Shown here: positions 34,026-41,787 of the stretch, one piece after another | Numbering within the stretch: the stretch's first letter is position 1 | Layout of the letters: every line of letters begins with the position of its first letter | Assembly: GCF_000237325.1 (NCBI RefSeq) | Contig: NC_017542.1 | Span: 3,258,501-3,322,500 of the forward strand | Source of the DNA: Paenibacillus polymyxa M1 | Lineage (GTDB): Bacteria; Bacillota; Bacilli; Paenibacillales; Paenibacillaceae | Direction: 5' to 3' | DNA length: 64,000 nt | The notes under the pieces: model-generated | What the model saw: only the letters and a program-made list of their open reading frames with translations | The model's database searches: none | What the model was told of the DNA's origin: nothing | Translations under genes and position numbers: made by a program

Positions 34026-34868
34026 TTACTCTGTCAGTGATGGATAGCGCCAATCATCTTCTTCATCTGCTTCTTGTTGATCTTCTACGTTCACAGATAA
34101 ACCTGAGTTTTTCCAGCGTTCCATCATTTCACTAGACATATAATGATAGCTCAAATCCAGATGTTTTAGCCCTTTTATACTTTCACTAGCCAGCAGCGCT
34201 TCTGCACCTTGATCAGACAATGTACCTTGTGAGAGATCTAGCACTTCCAGTTGTCCAATCACAGGGGCATTAGCAGCAGCAATGGCAATTTCATCCTGTA
34301 TCTCACTGTCTTTGAGTCCCAAGTATGTAAGTTTGGGAAAAGGATTGCTGTCTAAAAACGGTAAAATATCTTCCAGTTTACCGTCAAAACCATAATCCTC
34401 GACACCCAAATACAGCTCCAGCTTGCGCAGTTCAGGCAGTTCGGCATTACGGATTTGCTGAAGGACGCTCACAGGCAGACCACCACAAATAATAACCAAT
34501 TCTTGAAGATGATTATGGCGAAGTGGTTCCAAGCTCAGGTCTTGGCTTCCTTTAATATGTAAGGATTCAAGCTTTGGAAACGCTTCTAACAGCGGCGACA
34601 GATTCGTTTGGTTAATCCATGATACCTCACACTCATCATATTCCATATCACCAATAAACAGCTTGCGTACCTTAGGAAATTGATCTTTAAGCTTCACTAA
34701 CACCGGTATAAAATCATCTGGTGAGTTTTCATAGGCGCCTCCCCAATCTCCAATGATCAGATCCGTAACTTGGGCACTCTCCGGCTTGGCTGCCAGTTCC
34801 TCAATAGATTTAGCCATCGTTTGGCCATTCTCATAAGCTTCATAATCTACAACCAATTTCACTTCCAT
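34026..34868 (-). CDS. STM4015-family leucine-rich-repeat protein
   Basis: The 280-residue acidic protein consists largely of leucine-rich repeats. Examples are RKLFIGDMEYDECE, LESLHIKGSQDLSLEPL, LRKLELYLGVEDYG, LEVLDLSQGTLSDQGAEALL and LKHLDLSYHYMSSE. There is no signal peptide. It probably serves as a protein-binding scaffold or specificity factor. First gene of the operon, with GGAGG ahead of ATG 34868 and a candidate promoter further up. The gap of 67 bases to the ATP-grasp gene holds no short ORF. Confidence 0.85.
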   Translation of the reverse strand: MEVKLVVDYEAYENGQTMAKSIEELAAKPESAQVTDLIIGDWGGAYENSPDDFIPVLVKLKDQFPKVRKLFIGDMEYDECEVSWINQTNLSPLLEAFPKLESLHIKGSQDLSLEPLRHNHLQELVIICGGLPVSVLQQIRNAELPELRKLELYLGVEDYGFDGKLEDILPFLDSNPFPKLTYLGLKDSEIQDEIAIAAANAPVIGQLEVLDLSQGTLSDQGAEALLASESIKGLKHLDLSYHYMSSEMMERWKNSGLSVNVEDQQEADEEDDWRYPSLTE

Positions 34869-34924
34869 CTCACAATTCCTCCGATCGCTTGTCTGAGATC
34901 TCGTAAACTATCTATTTCCAATTT

Positions 34925-34954
34925 AGTCTATCCTATTCTACCAATGTTCGTCAA
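34925..34954 (-). promoter_or_regulatory. Candidate promoter of the STM4015-4011 operon
   Basis: On the minus strand TTGACG (34954-34949) and TAGACT (34930-34925) are 18 bases apart, about 57 bases ahead of the first gene. Confidence 0.45.
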
Positions 34955-35000
34955 AAAAAGTCCCAAATCGACATTAATTCTATGTAAAATGTGCAAATGA

Positions 35001-35034
35001 AATAAAAACAAGACAGCCCACTTGCGGGCTGCCT
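35001..35034 (-). terminator. Terminator of the three-gene efflux operon
   Basis: Minus-strand GGCAGCCC and GGGCTGTC arms, followed by TTGTTTTTATTT. Confidence 0.75.
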
Positions 35035-35091
35035 TGGAATGTATCCATAATAAATTTCTACTATTATAAAGAACGCAAGTTTAGAACCAAG

Positions 35092-36558
35092 TTATTGGGT
35101 AATTGTAATCGGTGAGTTATCGGTCAGCAATGCCAGATTATTTACGATCACATTCTCTTCCTTGCTCAAGCCACTGGTAATGAGTGTTTGTGAACCTGTC
35201 GTTTGAACAGTCTTCACTTCCTTGCGTTTCGCATGGTCGCCGTTTACTACATATACATATTCTTTACCTTGATCCTGTTGCACTGCCGCAGTAGGAATAA
35301 CAATACCTTCTTGCGCATTGGCAGCGACAAAGCTGATATCAGCCAACATGCCGGATTTCAGTTTCATATCTGGATTGGCTACTGAGATTTTTACAGGATA
35401 GCCTTTTCCGCTTGCATCCAACGGGCTTACATTTTTGACTGTACCTGTTGTTACAATGTTAGAAGCTGCAACACGAACCTGTACCTTGTCACCTGCTTTT
35501 ACATTGTTGATCTGTTCCGCAGGGACATAGATCAATGTATTGACCGTACTCAAGTTAGCAATGACTAGCGCAGGAGACTGAGCGGATACCATTTCGCCCA
35601 CTTCTGCATTTTTCGTACCCACAATACCGTTGATCGGTGATGTAACAACGGTGTCATCCAATGCATCCTGAGCAATGTTTACATTCAGTTGTGCCTGCTT
35701 AAGAGATTGTTGGCTAGACTCAATGCCAGCCGTATTTTGAGATACTTTAAGTTGATTTTGTGCATTGCTGTAGCCGCTGTTGGCATTACTGTAGCTATTT
35801 TTTGCTGACTCATAGCTGTTGCGGGCTGTAGTTAGGGCCTTTTGAGCTGCTATCAATTGATCTTTTGCATTAGCCTGCGCATTTTGTGCATTATTATAAG
35901 CCGCTTCTGCATTCACAACTGCGGTTTTTGCTTGTTCTAATTGTGCTTGGGTGCTTGCACCAGCATCAAACAGACTTTGTGTACGTGTTACATTCTTTTG
36001 TGCATCTGCCAAAGCTTGCTGTGTTTGTTTCACCGTATTGGCTGCCGAGGAGACACTATGTGTCGCTTGTTCTACGGCTGTAGTTGCTTGATTAATAGCC
36101 CCCTGAGCCTGATTGATTGCGCTTTGGGATTGAATCACACCGCTTTTGGACTGCACTAAGCCCGAAGTTGCTTGAACCATCGTTGATTCATGGGATGCTT
36201 GAGCGGTGCTTACGCCTGCTGCTGCGGCGGCGGCGGCGGCACGGGCTTTTGCAACATTGTTACGCATATCCTTATCGTCAAGTTTGAATAGTACTTGGCC
36301 CTTTTTAACCTCAGAACCAATATCCACAGGCAGCTCAACCACTTTACCGCCTACTTTAGGCACAATATTGACTGTTTCCGAAGGTGTTACCGTACCTGTA
36401 TAAATATTTCCCTGTCCGATAACCCCCTGCTGTGCTTGACTAATTTTAACCGGTACGACCATGTCCTGAGCCGCTCCGCTATTACTGGAGCAGCCTGCCA
36501 GCACTGCGCCGCCGAGGACTAAAGCCGCTAATGTACTTTCTACTCTCAATATTTTCAT
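35092..36558 (-). CDS. HlyD/RND-adaptor-type efflux lipoprotein
   Basis: The 488-residue protein has a signal peptide with lipobox LAGC (about residues 19-22), a biotinyl-lipoyl half (VELPVDIGSEVKKGQVLFKL), then a very long coiled coil of about 170 residues. The coil repeats Ala, Gln, Ser and Asn heptad-like units (QSQSAINQAQGAINQATTAV). The second lipoyl half (SPINGIVGTKNAEVGEMV) and beta-barrel and membrane-proximal domains follow. An alanine run at the start of the coil is coded by a GCN repeat (about 36216-36242). The start is ATG 36558 after AAAGGG; upstream in-frame codons overlap the pump gene. It is the third gene of an operon with a DHA2 pump and a shorter adaptor. Confidence 0.88.
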   Translation of the reverse strand: MKILRVESTLAALVLGGAVLAGCSSNSGAAQDMVVPVKISQAQQGVIGQGNIYTGTVTPSETVNIVPKVGGKVVELPVDIGSEVKKGQVLFKLDDKDMRNNVAKARAAAAAAAAGVSTAQASHESTMVQATSGLVQSKSGVIQSQSAINQAQGAINQATTAVEQATHSVSSAANTVKQTQQALADAQKNVTRTQSLFDAGASTQAQLEQAKTAVVNAEAAYNNAQNAQANAKDQLIAAQKALTTARNSYESAKNSYSNANSGYSNAQNQLKVSQNTAGIESSQQSLKQAQLNVNIAQDALDDTVVTSPINGIVGTKNAEVGEMVSAQSPALVIANLSTVNTLIYVPAEQINNVKAGDKVQVRVAASNIVTTGTVKNVSPLDASGKGYPVKISVANPDMKLKSGMLADISFVAANAQEGIVIPTAAVQQDQGKEYVYVVNGDHAKRKEVKTVQTTGSQTLITSGLSKEENVIVNNLALLTDNSPITITQ

Positions 36559-36629
36559 GATAATTCCCTTTCTTTCTGTCCGTGGAAATAATGTAAGCCA
36601 TCCAGTCGATATTTTTGTATTTCTCTTTA

Positions 36630-38147
36630 TTAAGCTTCCGGCTGTGTCTTTGCTTTCTTCCTCTGAATAAACAAAAAGATGAGTGGAATCGTGCAAAACA
36701 GCGGTATAGATGAAATGAGGAACGTATCCCCAATTCCTCTCGATGTAGCATCCAGTGTGATTAAACTACTTATGGATGACATCCATGAGCTACCCAATGT
36801 CGCTTGTAGCGTATGAGCCGAGTCTTGTGTAATGGACTCCGAAATTTGCTGGGCATGGGCAGCTGAACGGCTTTGCATAATGGCGGTCAGTACCGCAATC
36901 GCCATAGATGCAGCCACCGTACGTACCAGATTGGACGCTGTAGACGCATTGGCTACCTTGCTCGGATGAACAGCATTCATGCCGACCGTGGACAATGGCA
37001 TCATGCAAATACCAATTCCCAGACCCCGTAATGCCATTACGGTTTCCAACCAGGCATGCGAAGTATCTGGCGTAAGCTGATGAAGATGATAGGTCATAAA
37101 GCTGGTTAACGTCAGGCCCACAAGTCCCAAAGGCACAATGCCGAACTTATCGAACAGCTTCCCTGCAATAGGCATCATCGCCGCCATGGCAATGGCCTGT
37201 GGAATGAGGATAATACCAGTATCAATCGGTGACACGCGCTGAATATTTTGCAAAAACAACGGTGTTAGGAACGTTCCACCGTACATCCCCATCATGACCA
37301 GACTGGAGGCGATAACACTAATCGTATATTTTGAATTCTTGAATAATGAAATTTCAATTACAGCATTATCTTTGCCGCTTTCTACATAGATGAGAAAGAC
37401 AAGTGCCCAGAAAGAAATAAACAGCAGAGATACAATCCCAAAAGAAGTCCAGCCATCACGCTGGCCGTTTGTCAGTGCGTACAAGAGTGTTCCTGCACAG
37501 GTTGCCGCCAGTAAAAATCCTGGCAGATCAAACGGTTTCGGCGTAACCTTAGGCGGCTCCTTGATGAGAAGGATGACCATTAAAATGGCAAATAAAGCAA
37601 CCGGCAGACTGACAATAAACAAGAAACGCCAGTTAAACCATTCAATTAAGTAGCCACTCAGCGTAGGCCCTATAGCTGGTGCGGCCATTGCAGCGATCCC
37701 CCATATACCAAGGGACATCCCGATTTGTTCACGCGGCATAATTTTGTAAATAATCGTCATACTCAGCGGCATAATGACACCGCCGCCCAGACCAGCCAAT
37801 ACACGCGCTGCAATCAGGGAAGAATCACTCCATGCAAAAATACATATTCCTGTCCCCAGCGAGAACACGCTGAGCGCAAGAATCAAAAACTTTTTGTATC
37901 CGATACGCTGCTCCATATATCCGGTAATCGGGACGATTACGCCGGATGCAAGCGTGTAACCTGTAATAACCCACTGAATACGTGTCGTCGTTGACCCTAA
38001 ATCCGTCGTCAATCGTGGAATGGCGACATTGATCAGACTGTTGTTCAGAATGGCGACAAAGGCGCCTAAAACGATAGCAAAAAAGGCAAGCCAGCGTTCT
38101 TTGGAAGAATCTGTCGAAGGAGCAGCAGCAGTTTCATTGGCAGCCAC
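36630..38147 (-). CDS. DHA2-family MFS drug efflux pump (EmrB/QacA type)
   Basis: A 505-residue membrane protein with about 14 hydrophobic helices. It carries the MFS motif region after helix 2 (GYMEQRIGYKKFLILAL), motif C-like GIAAMAAPAIGPTLSGYL and the DHA2-type opening FVAILNNSLINVAIP. Such pumps export lipophilic cations or drugs by proton antiport. RBS AAAAGGAGGGG precedes ATG 38147. It lies 15 bases behind an EmrA-like adaptor and ahead of a lipoprotein adaptor, so it probably works with one or both. Confidence 0.92.
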   Translation of the reverse strand: MAANETAAAPSTDSSKERWLAFFAIVLGAFVAILNNSLINVAIPRLTTDLGSTTTRIQWVITGYTLASGVIVPITGYMEQRIGYKKFLILALSVFSLGTGICIFAWSDSSLIAARVLAGLGGGVIMPLSMTIIYKIMPREQIGMSLGIWGIAAMAAPAIGPTLSGYLIEWFNWRFLFIVSLPVALFAILMVILLIKEPPKVTPKPFDLPGFLLAATCAGTLLYALTNGQRDGWTSFGIVSLLFISFWALVFLIYVESGKDNAVIEISLFKNSKYTISVIASSLVMMGMYGGTFLTPLFLQNIQRVSPIDTGIILIPQAIAMAAMMPIAGKLFDKFGIVPLGLVGLTLTSFMTYHLHQLTPDTSHAWLETVMALRGLGIGICMMPLSTVGMNAVHPSKVANASTASNLVRTVAASMAIAVLTAIMQSRSAAHAQQISESITQDSAHTLQATLGSSWMSSISSLITLDATSRGIGDTFLISSIPLFCTIPLIFLFIQRKKAKTQPEA

Positions 38148-38162
38148 ATGGACCCCTCCTTT

Positions 38163-38825
38163 TTAAGATGTATGAATTTTTACTTCCACGTTCGTTCCAG
38201 GGATAAGCTTCATGTCCTTCGGCTTGTTCACAGCAATTTCTACAGGTACACGTTGAGTCACCTTATTAAAGTTACCACTTGTGTTCACAGCAGGAACGAG
38301 CGAAAACACTGCATTGGAAGCTTCGCCCACTTTACGAACCTTACCCTGAATGACCTGATCGCCTGCAGCATCAAGCGTAATGTCAACAAGCTGTCCTGGT
38401 TTAATACGGTTTATATCGGTTTCTTCAATATTCGTGGATACATACAGGTTGTTCATATCAACCATAGTCGCTACAGCACTACCCGGTGTTCCAATTTCAT
38501 GTTCTTTCGAATAAATCTTAATAACAGTTCCGTTAATCGGCGCACGCAGCACAGACTTGCTAATCATGCTTGCATCCAGTCCTGATACATCCTGTTCGGC
38601 AATCGGTTCATTGCGTTGCAGCACATCGCCTTCTTCAACATCAATGTGGCTAATCTCACCGGAAATTTGCGGCATCACCTTATACTGATCGGCTTGAATG
38701 CGCGCATCGTCACTTTTAACAAAGTGTGTTGCCTGATACCAATAATAGTAGCCAATAGCTCCACCACTCAGAATGAGCAGCACGATGAGAATCGGCAATA
38801 CAGTTTTCTTACTCACTTGTTCCAC
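38163..38825 (-). CDS. EmrA-like HlyD-family adaptor, short form
   Basis: The 220-residue protein has an N-terminal membrane segment at about 9-27 (LPILIVLLILSGGAIGYYY), a first lipoyl part (GEISHIDVEEGDVLQRNEPI), almost no coiled coil, a second lipoyl part (LRAPINGTVIKIYSKEHEIG) and a beta-barrel domain. It is far shorter than E. coli EmrA (about 390 residues) because the hairpin is missing. First gene of the efflux operon; an unusually long and structured leader precedes it. Confidence 0.88.
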   Translation of the reverse strand: MEQVSKKTVLPILIVLLILSGGAIGYYYWYQATHFVKSDDARIQADQYKVMPQISGEISHIDVEEGDVLQRNEPIAEQDVSGLDASMISKSVLRAPINGTVIKIYSKEHEIGTPGSAVATMVDMNNLYVSTNIEETDINRIKPGQLVDITLDAAGDQVIQGKVRKVGEASNAVFSLVPAVNTSGNFNKVTQRVPVEIAVNKPKDMKLIPGTNVEVKIHTS

Positions 38826-38858
38826 CCCTGTTGTCCAAAAAATTTTTATTATTCAACG

Positions 38859-38884
38859 CTAATATTTTAAAATTGAAATATTAG
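38859..38884 (-). promoter_or_regulatory. Inverted repeat just ahead of the efflux operon
   Basis: CTAATATTT and AAATATTAG are perfect arms around an 8-base centre, 34 bases upstream of the emrA-like start. AATATTTT...TTGAAATATT elements recur at 39006-39042. It could be a repressor operator or an RNA hairpin in the leader. Confidence 0.45.
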
Positions 38885-38905
38885 GGCATTAAACCAAATC
38901 TAGAG

Positions 38906-38956
38906 CATAAATAAACACATGGCAGCAAGCCATGCACAAGACAGGACTTATTTATG
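38906..38956 (-). promoter_or_regulatory. Leader stem-loop of the efflux operon
   Basis: Minus-strand CATAAATAA (38956-38948) pairs with TTATTTATG (38914-38906). A second hairpin CATGGC-TTGCT-GCCATG (38934-38918) is nested between the arms. The outer arm overlaps the stop codon of a possible 8-codon leader ORF. Confidence 0.45.
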
Positions 38957-38978
38957 TACGTAGGACAAGCTGATCCAT
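38952..38978 (-). CDS. Possible 8-residue leader peptide of the efflux operon
   Basis: ATG 38978 opens the frame MDQLVLRT and stops with TAA inside the outer arm of the leader stem-loop. The preceding GTGGACC is a poor ribosome binding site, so this is a suggestion only. Peptides of this kind control several resistance pumps by ribosome stalling. Confidence 0.25.
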   Translation of the reverse strand: MDQLVLRT

Positions 38979-39102
38979 GGTCCACAAACCGTCTTTATTA
39001 TATTTAAATATTTTCATATAACTATTGTACATTGAAATATTATAGATATATTTATCTATTCAGGCAATATAAATTTTCAGTTTTTTCAGAATTTTTTTTC
39101 AC

Positions 39103-39132
39103 AAAAAAGAACCTTGTTTCCAAGGCTCTTTC
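39103..39132 (-). terminator. Terminator after the flavodoxin-linked unknown gene
   Basis: Minus-strand AAGAGCCTTG and CAAGGTTCTT arms around GAAA, followed by a T6 run. Confidence 0.85.
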
Positions 39133-39174
39133 ATGAAAAGGGATAGTTTACATTTAAAGGTTCACACAATAAAC

Positions 39175-39987
39175 CTAAGAGAAAGGCGTAGGTCCAAATG
39201 ACCGATCCCTACAGTTTTTCGCCTCCCGCTCTTCCTTTTTGTCCTTATTCGCTCTGTTCTGCTGAGAACCTTGCTGCCCCATACATCCCCTACAACGACA
39301 GCGTTCTGCGATCCCATGCATATCCTCTCTGGAGTCTTTTAATAGTCGTACGTAATCCAAAGATTGCTGTAAAGAAGCCGAACCAGGAAGAAAACGAACC
39401 TTCTTGCCTTCTAGCAGACAGTATACTTCGATAAGCTGAGGGAGAGCTCCAAATGCATAATAACAAAATACATTTGTTAAATGTTGAAAAGTACTAATAA
39501 CGTTAGGGTTGTAGTCCACCATATACTTTTGAATCAGTAATGAATCCGCTTGTTCTGATTGTTGCCAGGCTGCCTGAATAATCAGCGAAATATCGACCTC
39601 CAACTCAGGCACCGCTGTACAAAATTGTTCATACAACATCACAGGCACCAATAAGTCATTATTTAAGGCACATATTTTTGACAACTCGCCTGACACTTTA
39701 TTTTTGACATCCCAGTAATGGAACAAGGATTCAAAACTGTTCGACTGTTTAGGCCACCACTTCTCCAGCACATACTGGACAGGGACTTCTCGCCGTACCT
39801 CTACTTCCATTCCAAAGTATTCGTTCAGCGCATGCCCTATCGCATACTGAACCCGTTGCCGCCAATTCCAACCCTCACGCCCTCGTTTTCTCTGTGATTG
39901 ACGGATTGGCTGCGGAGTTCTCCACATCTCCTCAAGCTGATAGTCGTGCAGAAGAGGAAAGCCGCTTAAGCTATCGCTATTGCGCAT
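39175..39987 (-). CDS. Unknown protein co-expressed with flavodoxin
   Basis: I do not recognise this 270-residue protein. It has a basic N-terminal region (RQSQRKRGREGWNWRQRVQ) and no signal peptide or membrane helix. The middle is mostly helical, rich in aromatic residues and Gln. Near residue 229 there is a cluster ERCRCRGCMGQQ, and the C-terminus is highly charged (NRANKDKKEERE). The three close cysteines could hold a metal or Fe-S centre. It starts 20 bases after the flavodoxin stop, with no terminator between, so it shares the Fur-controlled promoter. Confidence 0.7.
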   Translation of the reverse strand: MRNSDSLSGFPLLHDYQLEEMWRTPQPIRQSQRKRGREGWNWRQRVQYAIGHALNEYFGMEVEVRREVPVQYVLEKWWPKQSNSFESLFHYWDVKNKVSGELSKICALNNDLLVPVMLYEQFCTAVPELEVDISLIIQAAWQQSEQADSLLIQKYMVDYNPNVISTFQHLTNVFCYYAFGALPQLIEVYCLLEGKKVRFLPGSASLQQSLDYVRLLKDSREDMHGIAERCRCRGCMGQQGSQQNRANKDKKEEREAKNCRDRSFGPTPFS

Positions 39988-40007
39988 ACCTATCCCTCAC
40001 TCTCTTC

Positions 40008-40466
40008 TCAGGACACTCCAATACCAGCCTGCGCAAATTGTCTTCCGTAAGCCCGGCAATTCTCCTTCTCATCATCGAGTGGATTGAATTCAATCTTCAG
40101 ACTCTCCTGAACGACCGATGCGCCGCGTTCTTTGACTTTTTCCTCTACTAAGTCCACTGCGCCACAGAATTGTGTATAAGATGTATCTCCACTGCCAAAT
40201 ACAGCAGTCTTTTTACCAGACAGATCAAGCTCGTCTAGTTCCTCGTAAAAATCTAAAAATTCATCAGGAAGCTCACCATCTCCCCATGTATATACACCCA
40301 ACAGGAATCCGTCATATGCAAGCAATTCTTGCGCGCTGCAATCATACGAAGCCTTCAACTCCGCCTCATGCCCTGCCTGACGAACACCCTCGGCGATCAA
40401 TTCCGCGATTTCCTCTGTATTACCGGTCATGCTAGCATAAGCAATCATGATTTTACCCAAGTTCAT
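40008..40466 (-). CDS. Flavodoxin
   Basis: A 152-residue FMN-binding electron carrier. The phosphate-binding loop is SMTGNTEE at 12-19. GVYTWGDGELPDEF and FGSGDTSYTQFCGAVD are the two isoalloxazine-flanking loops. Flavodoxins replace ferredoxin when iron is scarce, and the promoter here contains a Fur box, which fits. RBS AAAGGTGAGGG precedes ATG 40466. An unknown gene follows in the same unit. Confidence 0.95.
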   Translation of the reverse strand: MNLGKIMIAYASMTGNTEEIAELIAEGVRQAGHEAELKASYDCSAQELLAYDGFLLGVYTWGDGELPDEFLDFYEELDELDLSGKKTAVFGSGDTSYTQFCGAVDLVEEKVKERGASVVQESLKIEFNPLDDEKENCRAYGRQFAQAGIGVS

Positions 40467-40515
40467 CCCTCACCTTTATTTGAAATATGGGATGCTTTCA
40501 TTCCCTATTACTCAA

Positions 40516-40545
40516 ATAATATTTGATAATGATTCTCATTGTCAA
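40516..40545 (-). promoter_or_regulatory. Flavodoxin promoter
   Basis: On the minus strand TTGACA (40545-40540) and TATTAT (40521-40516) are 18 bases apart. The Fur box fills the spacer and overlaps the -35. Confidence 0.8.
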
Positions 40546-40546
40546 A
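40522..40546. promoter_or_regulatory. Fur box of the flavodoxin operon
   Basis: TTTGATAATGA and TCATTGTCAAA are inverted arms around TTC with one mismatch, close to the classical GATAATGATAATCATTATC. Binding of Fe-Fur here would block the promoter. Confidence 0.85.
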
Positions 40547-40589
40547 TACTAATTTCAATCATCAACTGTATTTTGGTAAACATATACGC

Positions 40590-40613
40590 AAAAAAGTCGC
40601 ATTATATGCGACT
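40590..40613 (-). terminator. Terminator with no annotated gene upstream
   Basis: Perfect 8-bp arms AGTCGCAT and ATGCGACT with a 3-base loop; the minus strand ends in a T run. The next minus-strand gene upstream is beyond the plus-strand methyltransferase and pseudouridine synthase genes. Confidence 0.75.
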
Positions 40614-40722
40614 GTTCACAATTAAAATCTATAGATAGATGCGAAAATATTATGTACGTACAACATAATCCATCTTTCATAAATAGAATGAAAATCGGAT
40701 AGTTGTACGTACAAGTGGGATT
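40590..40722 (-). ncRNA. Candidate small RNA of about 130 nt
   Basis: A minus-strand promoter TTGTAA-N17-TAAAAT (40757-40729) and a strong terminator (40613-40590) bracket a stretch with no convincing ORF. The only frame (ATG 40680) has no ribosome site and runs through the terminator. Two copies of the palindrome TGTACGTACA (40653-40662, 40704-40713) lie inside. The RNA is inferred from signals alone. Confidence 0.4.
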
Positions 40723-40915
40723 GATTTCATTTTAATATGGAAGCGCTCTAATTACAAGTACATCCGAAAAAAATATTTTTGCTCTGTCTAACTACTTACT
40801 TATTCATGGAATCATTCGATTGTTGCTAAGGTTTGTTGTACAATAGACTCCATATGGGGATTTTACGCAGCTTACTGCCTAAATCCTGAATTGACTGCTG
40901 AAGGATGGATTGTAC

Positions 40916-41779
40916 ATGTATGTAGCACAAGAGTGGAAAGACTATGAAGTAATGGATACAGGCGGTGGTGAAAAGCTGGAACGTTGGGGCAATATTGTCC
41001 TGCGTCGTCCCGATCCGCAAATCATATGGCCTTTGACCCAGGAAACAGCGGAATGGCGGAATGTTCATGGGCATTATCACCGCAGCTCTTCCGGGGGAGG
41101 CCAATGGGATATGAAAAAGCCTATCCCCGAGCGCTGGACGATTAGCTATGGACCGCTTAAATTCCACATTAAACCGACCAGCTTCAAGCATACTGGCCTT
41201 TTCCCAGAGCAAGCAGCCAACTGGAGCTGGATGATGGATAAAATTAAAGGCGCGGGCAGACCTATTTCCGTACTGAACCTGTTTGCATACACAGGAGGGG
41301 CCACGACTGCCGCAGCGTATGCCGGAGCCAGTGTAGTTCACGTGGATGCCGCCAAAGGTATGGTGCAGTGGGCAAAGGAAAACGTTCAATTGTCCGGTCT
41401 GGCTGACCGTCCGGTGCGCTTCATTACAGACGACGTGTTCAAGTTCGTGCAACGGGAACAACGTCGAGGCAACCGTTATGATGCCATTATTATGGACCCT
41501 CCTTCTTACGGACGTGGACCTAATGGAGAAACCTGGAAGCTTGAAGAAAGCTTATATCCGTTCCTTGAATCCTGCATGAGCATCATTTCAGATCAACCCT
41601 TGTTTATGCTGATCAACTCCTACACGACGGGAATTTCACCTACTGTATTGCGTAACATGCTGAGCATGACGATGCAACAAAAGTATGGGGGCCAAATTAG
41701 CGCTGGTGAAATCGGATTGCCGATCACACGCTCAGGATTGAATTTGCCTTGTGGTATTCTCGGACGCTGGGAGGCTTAA
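40916..41779 (+). CDS. Class I SAM-dependent methyltransferase, RlmI/RlmK-like
   Basis: A 287-residue enzyme with a Rossmann methyltransferase fold: motif I NLFAYTGGATTAAAYAGA, an acidic ribose-binding HVDAAKGMVQWAKEN and motif IV IIMDPPSYGRGP. This is the arrangement of the large-subunit rRNA cytosine methyltransferase group (PF10672-like), but it lacks an N-terminal PUA domain. The rRNA target is inferred. I start at ATG 40916, 10 bases after AAGGA, rather than TTG 40910. The RluA-type gene follows 8 bases later, so both are probably RNA modification enzymes of one operon. Confidence 0.85.
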   Translation: MYVAQEWKDYEVMDTGGGEKLERWGNIVLRRPDPQIIWPLTQETAEWRNVHGHYHRSSSGGGQWDMKKPIPERWTISYGPLKFHIKPTSFKHTGLFPEQAANWSWMMDKIKGAGRPISVLNLFAYTGGATTAAAYAGASVVHVDAAKGMVQWAKENVQLSGLADRPVRFITDDVFKFVQREQRRGNRYDAIIMDPPSYGRGPNGETWKLEESLYPFLESCMSIISDQPLFMLINSYTTGISPTVLRNMLSMTMQQKYGGQISAGEIGLPITRSGLNLPCGILGRWEA

Positions 41780-41787
41780 TTCCTCTT

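Larger units (their letters stand above)
38826..39174. other. Gene-free AT-rich region upstream of the efflux operon
   Basis: This 349-base gap carries the leader elements listed separately, a minus-strand TATAAT (39002-38997) and the terminator of the unknown Fur-linked gene at its right end. No other coding region was seen. Confidence 0.6.
40467..40915. other. 449-base region between flavodoxin and methyltransferase genes
   Basis: It contains the Fur-controlled flavodoxin promoter, the candidate small RNA with its terminator and promoter, and a plus-strand TACAAT near 40836 that may be the -10 of the methyltransferase gene. No coding region of its own was seen. Confidence 0.6.

Noticed and set aside
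40736-40752. A cre-like catabolite repression site around GGAAGCGCTCTAA
   Set aside because: It differs from the cre consensus at several fixed positions.
40826-41461. A 211-codon minus-strand open frame that could have explained the orphan terminator at 40590-40613
   Set aside because: It is antisense to the conserved methyltransferase gene, lacks a ribosome site and has a Cys/His-rich composition typical of shadow frames.
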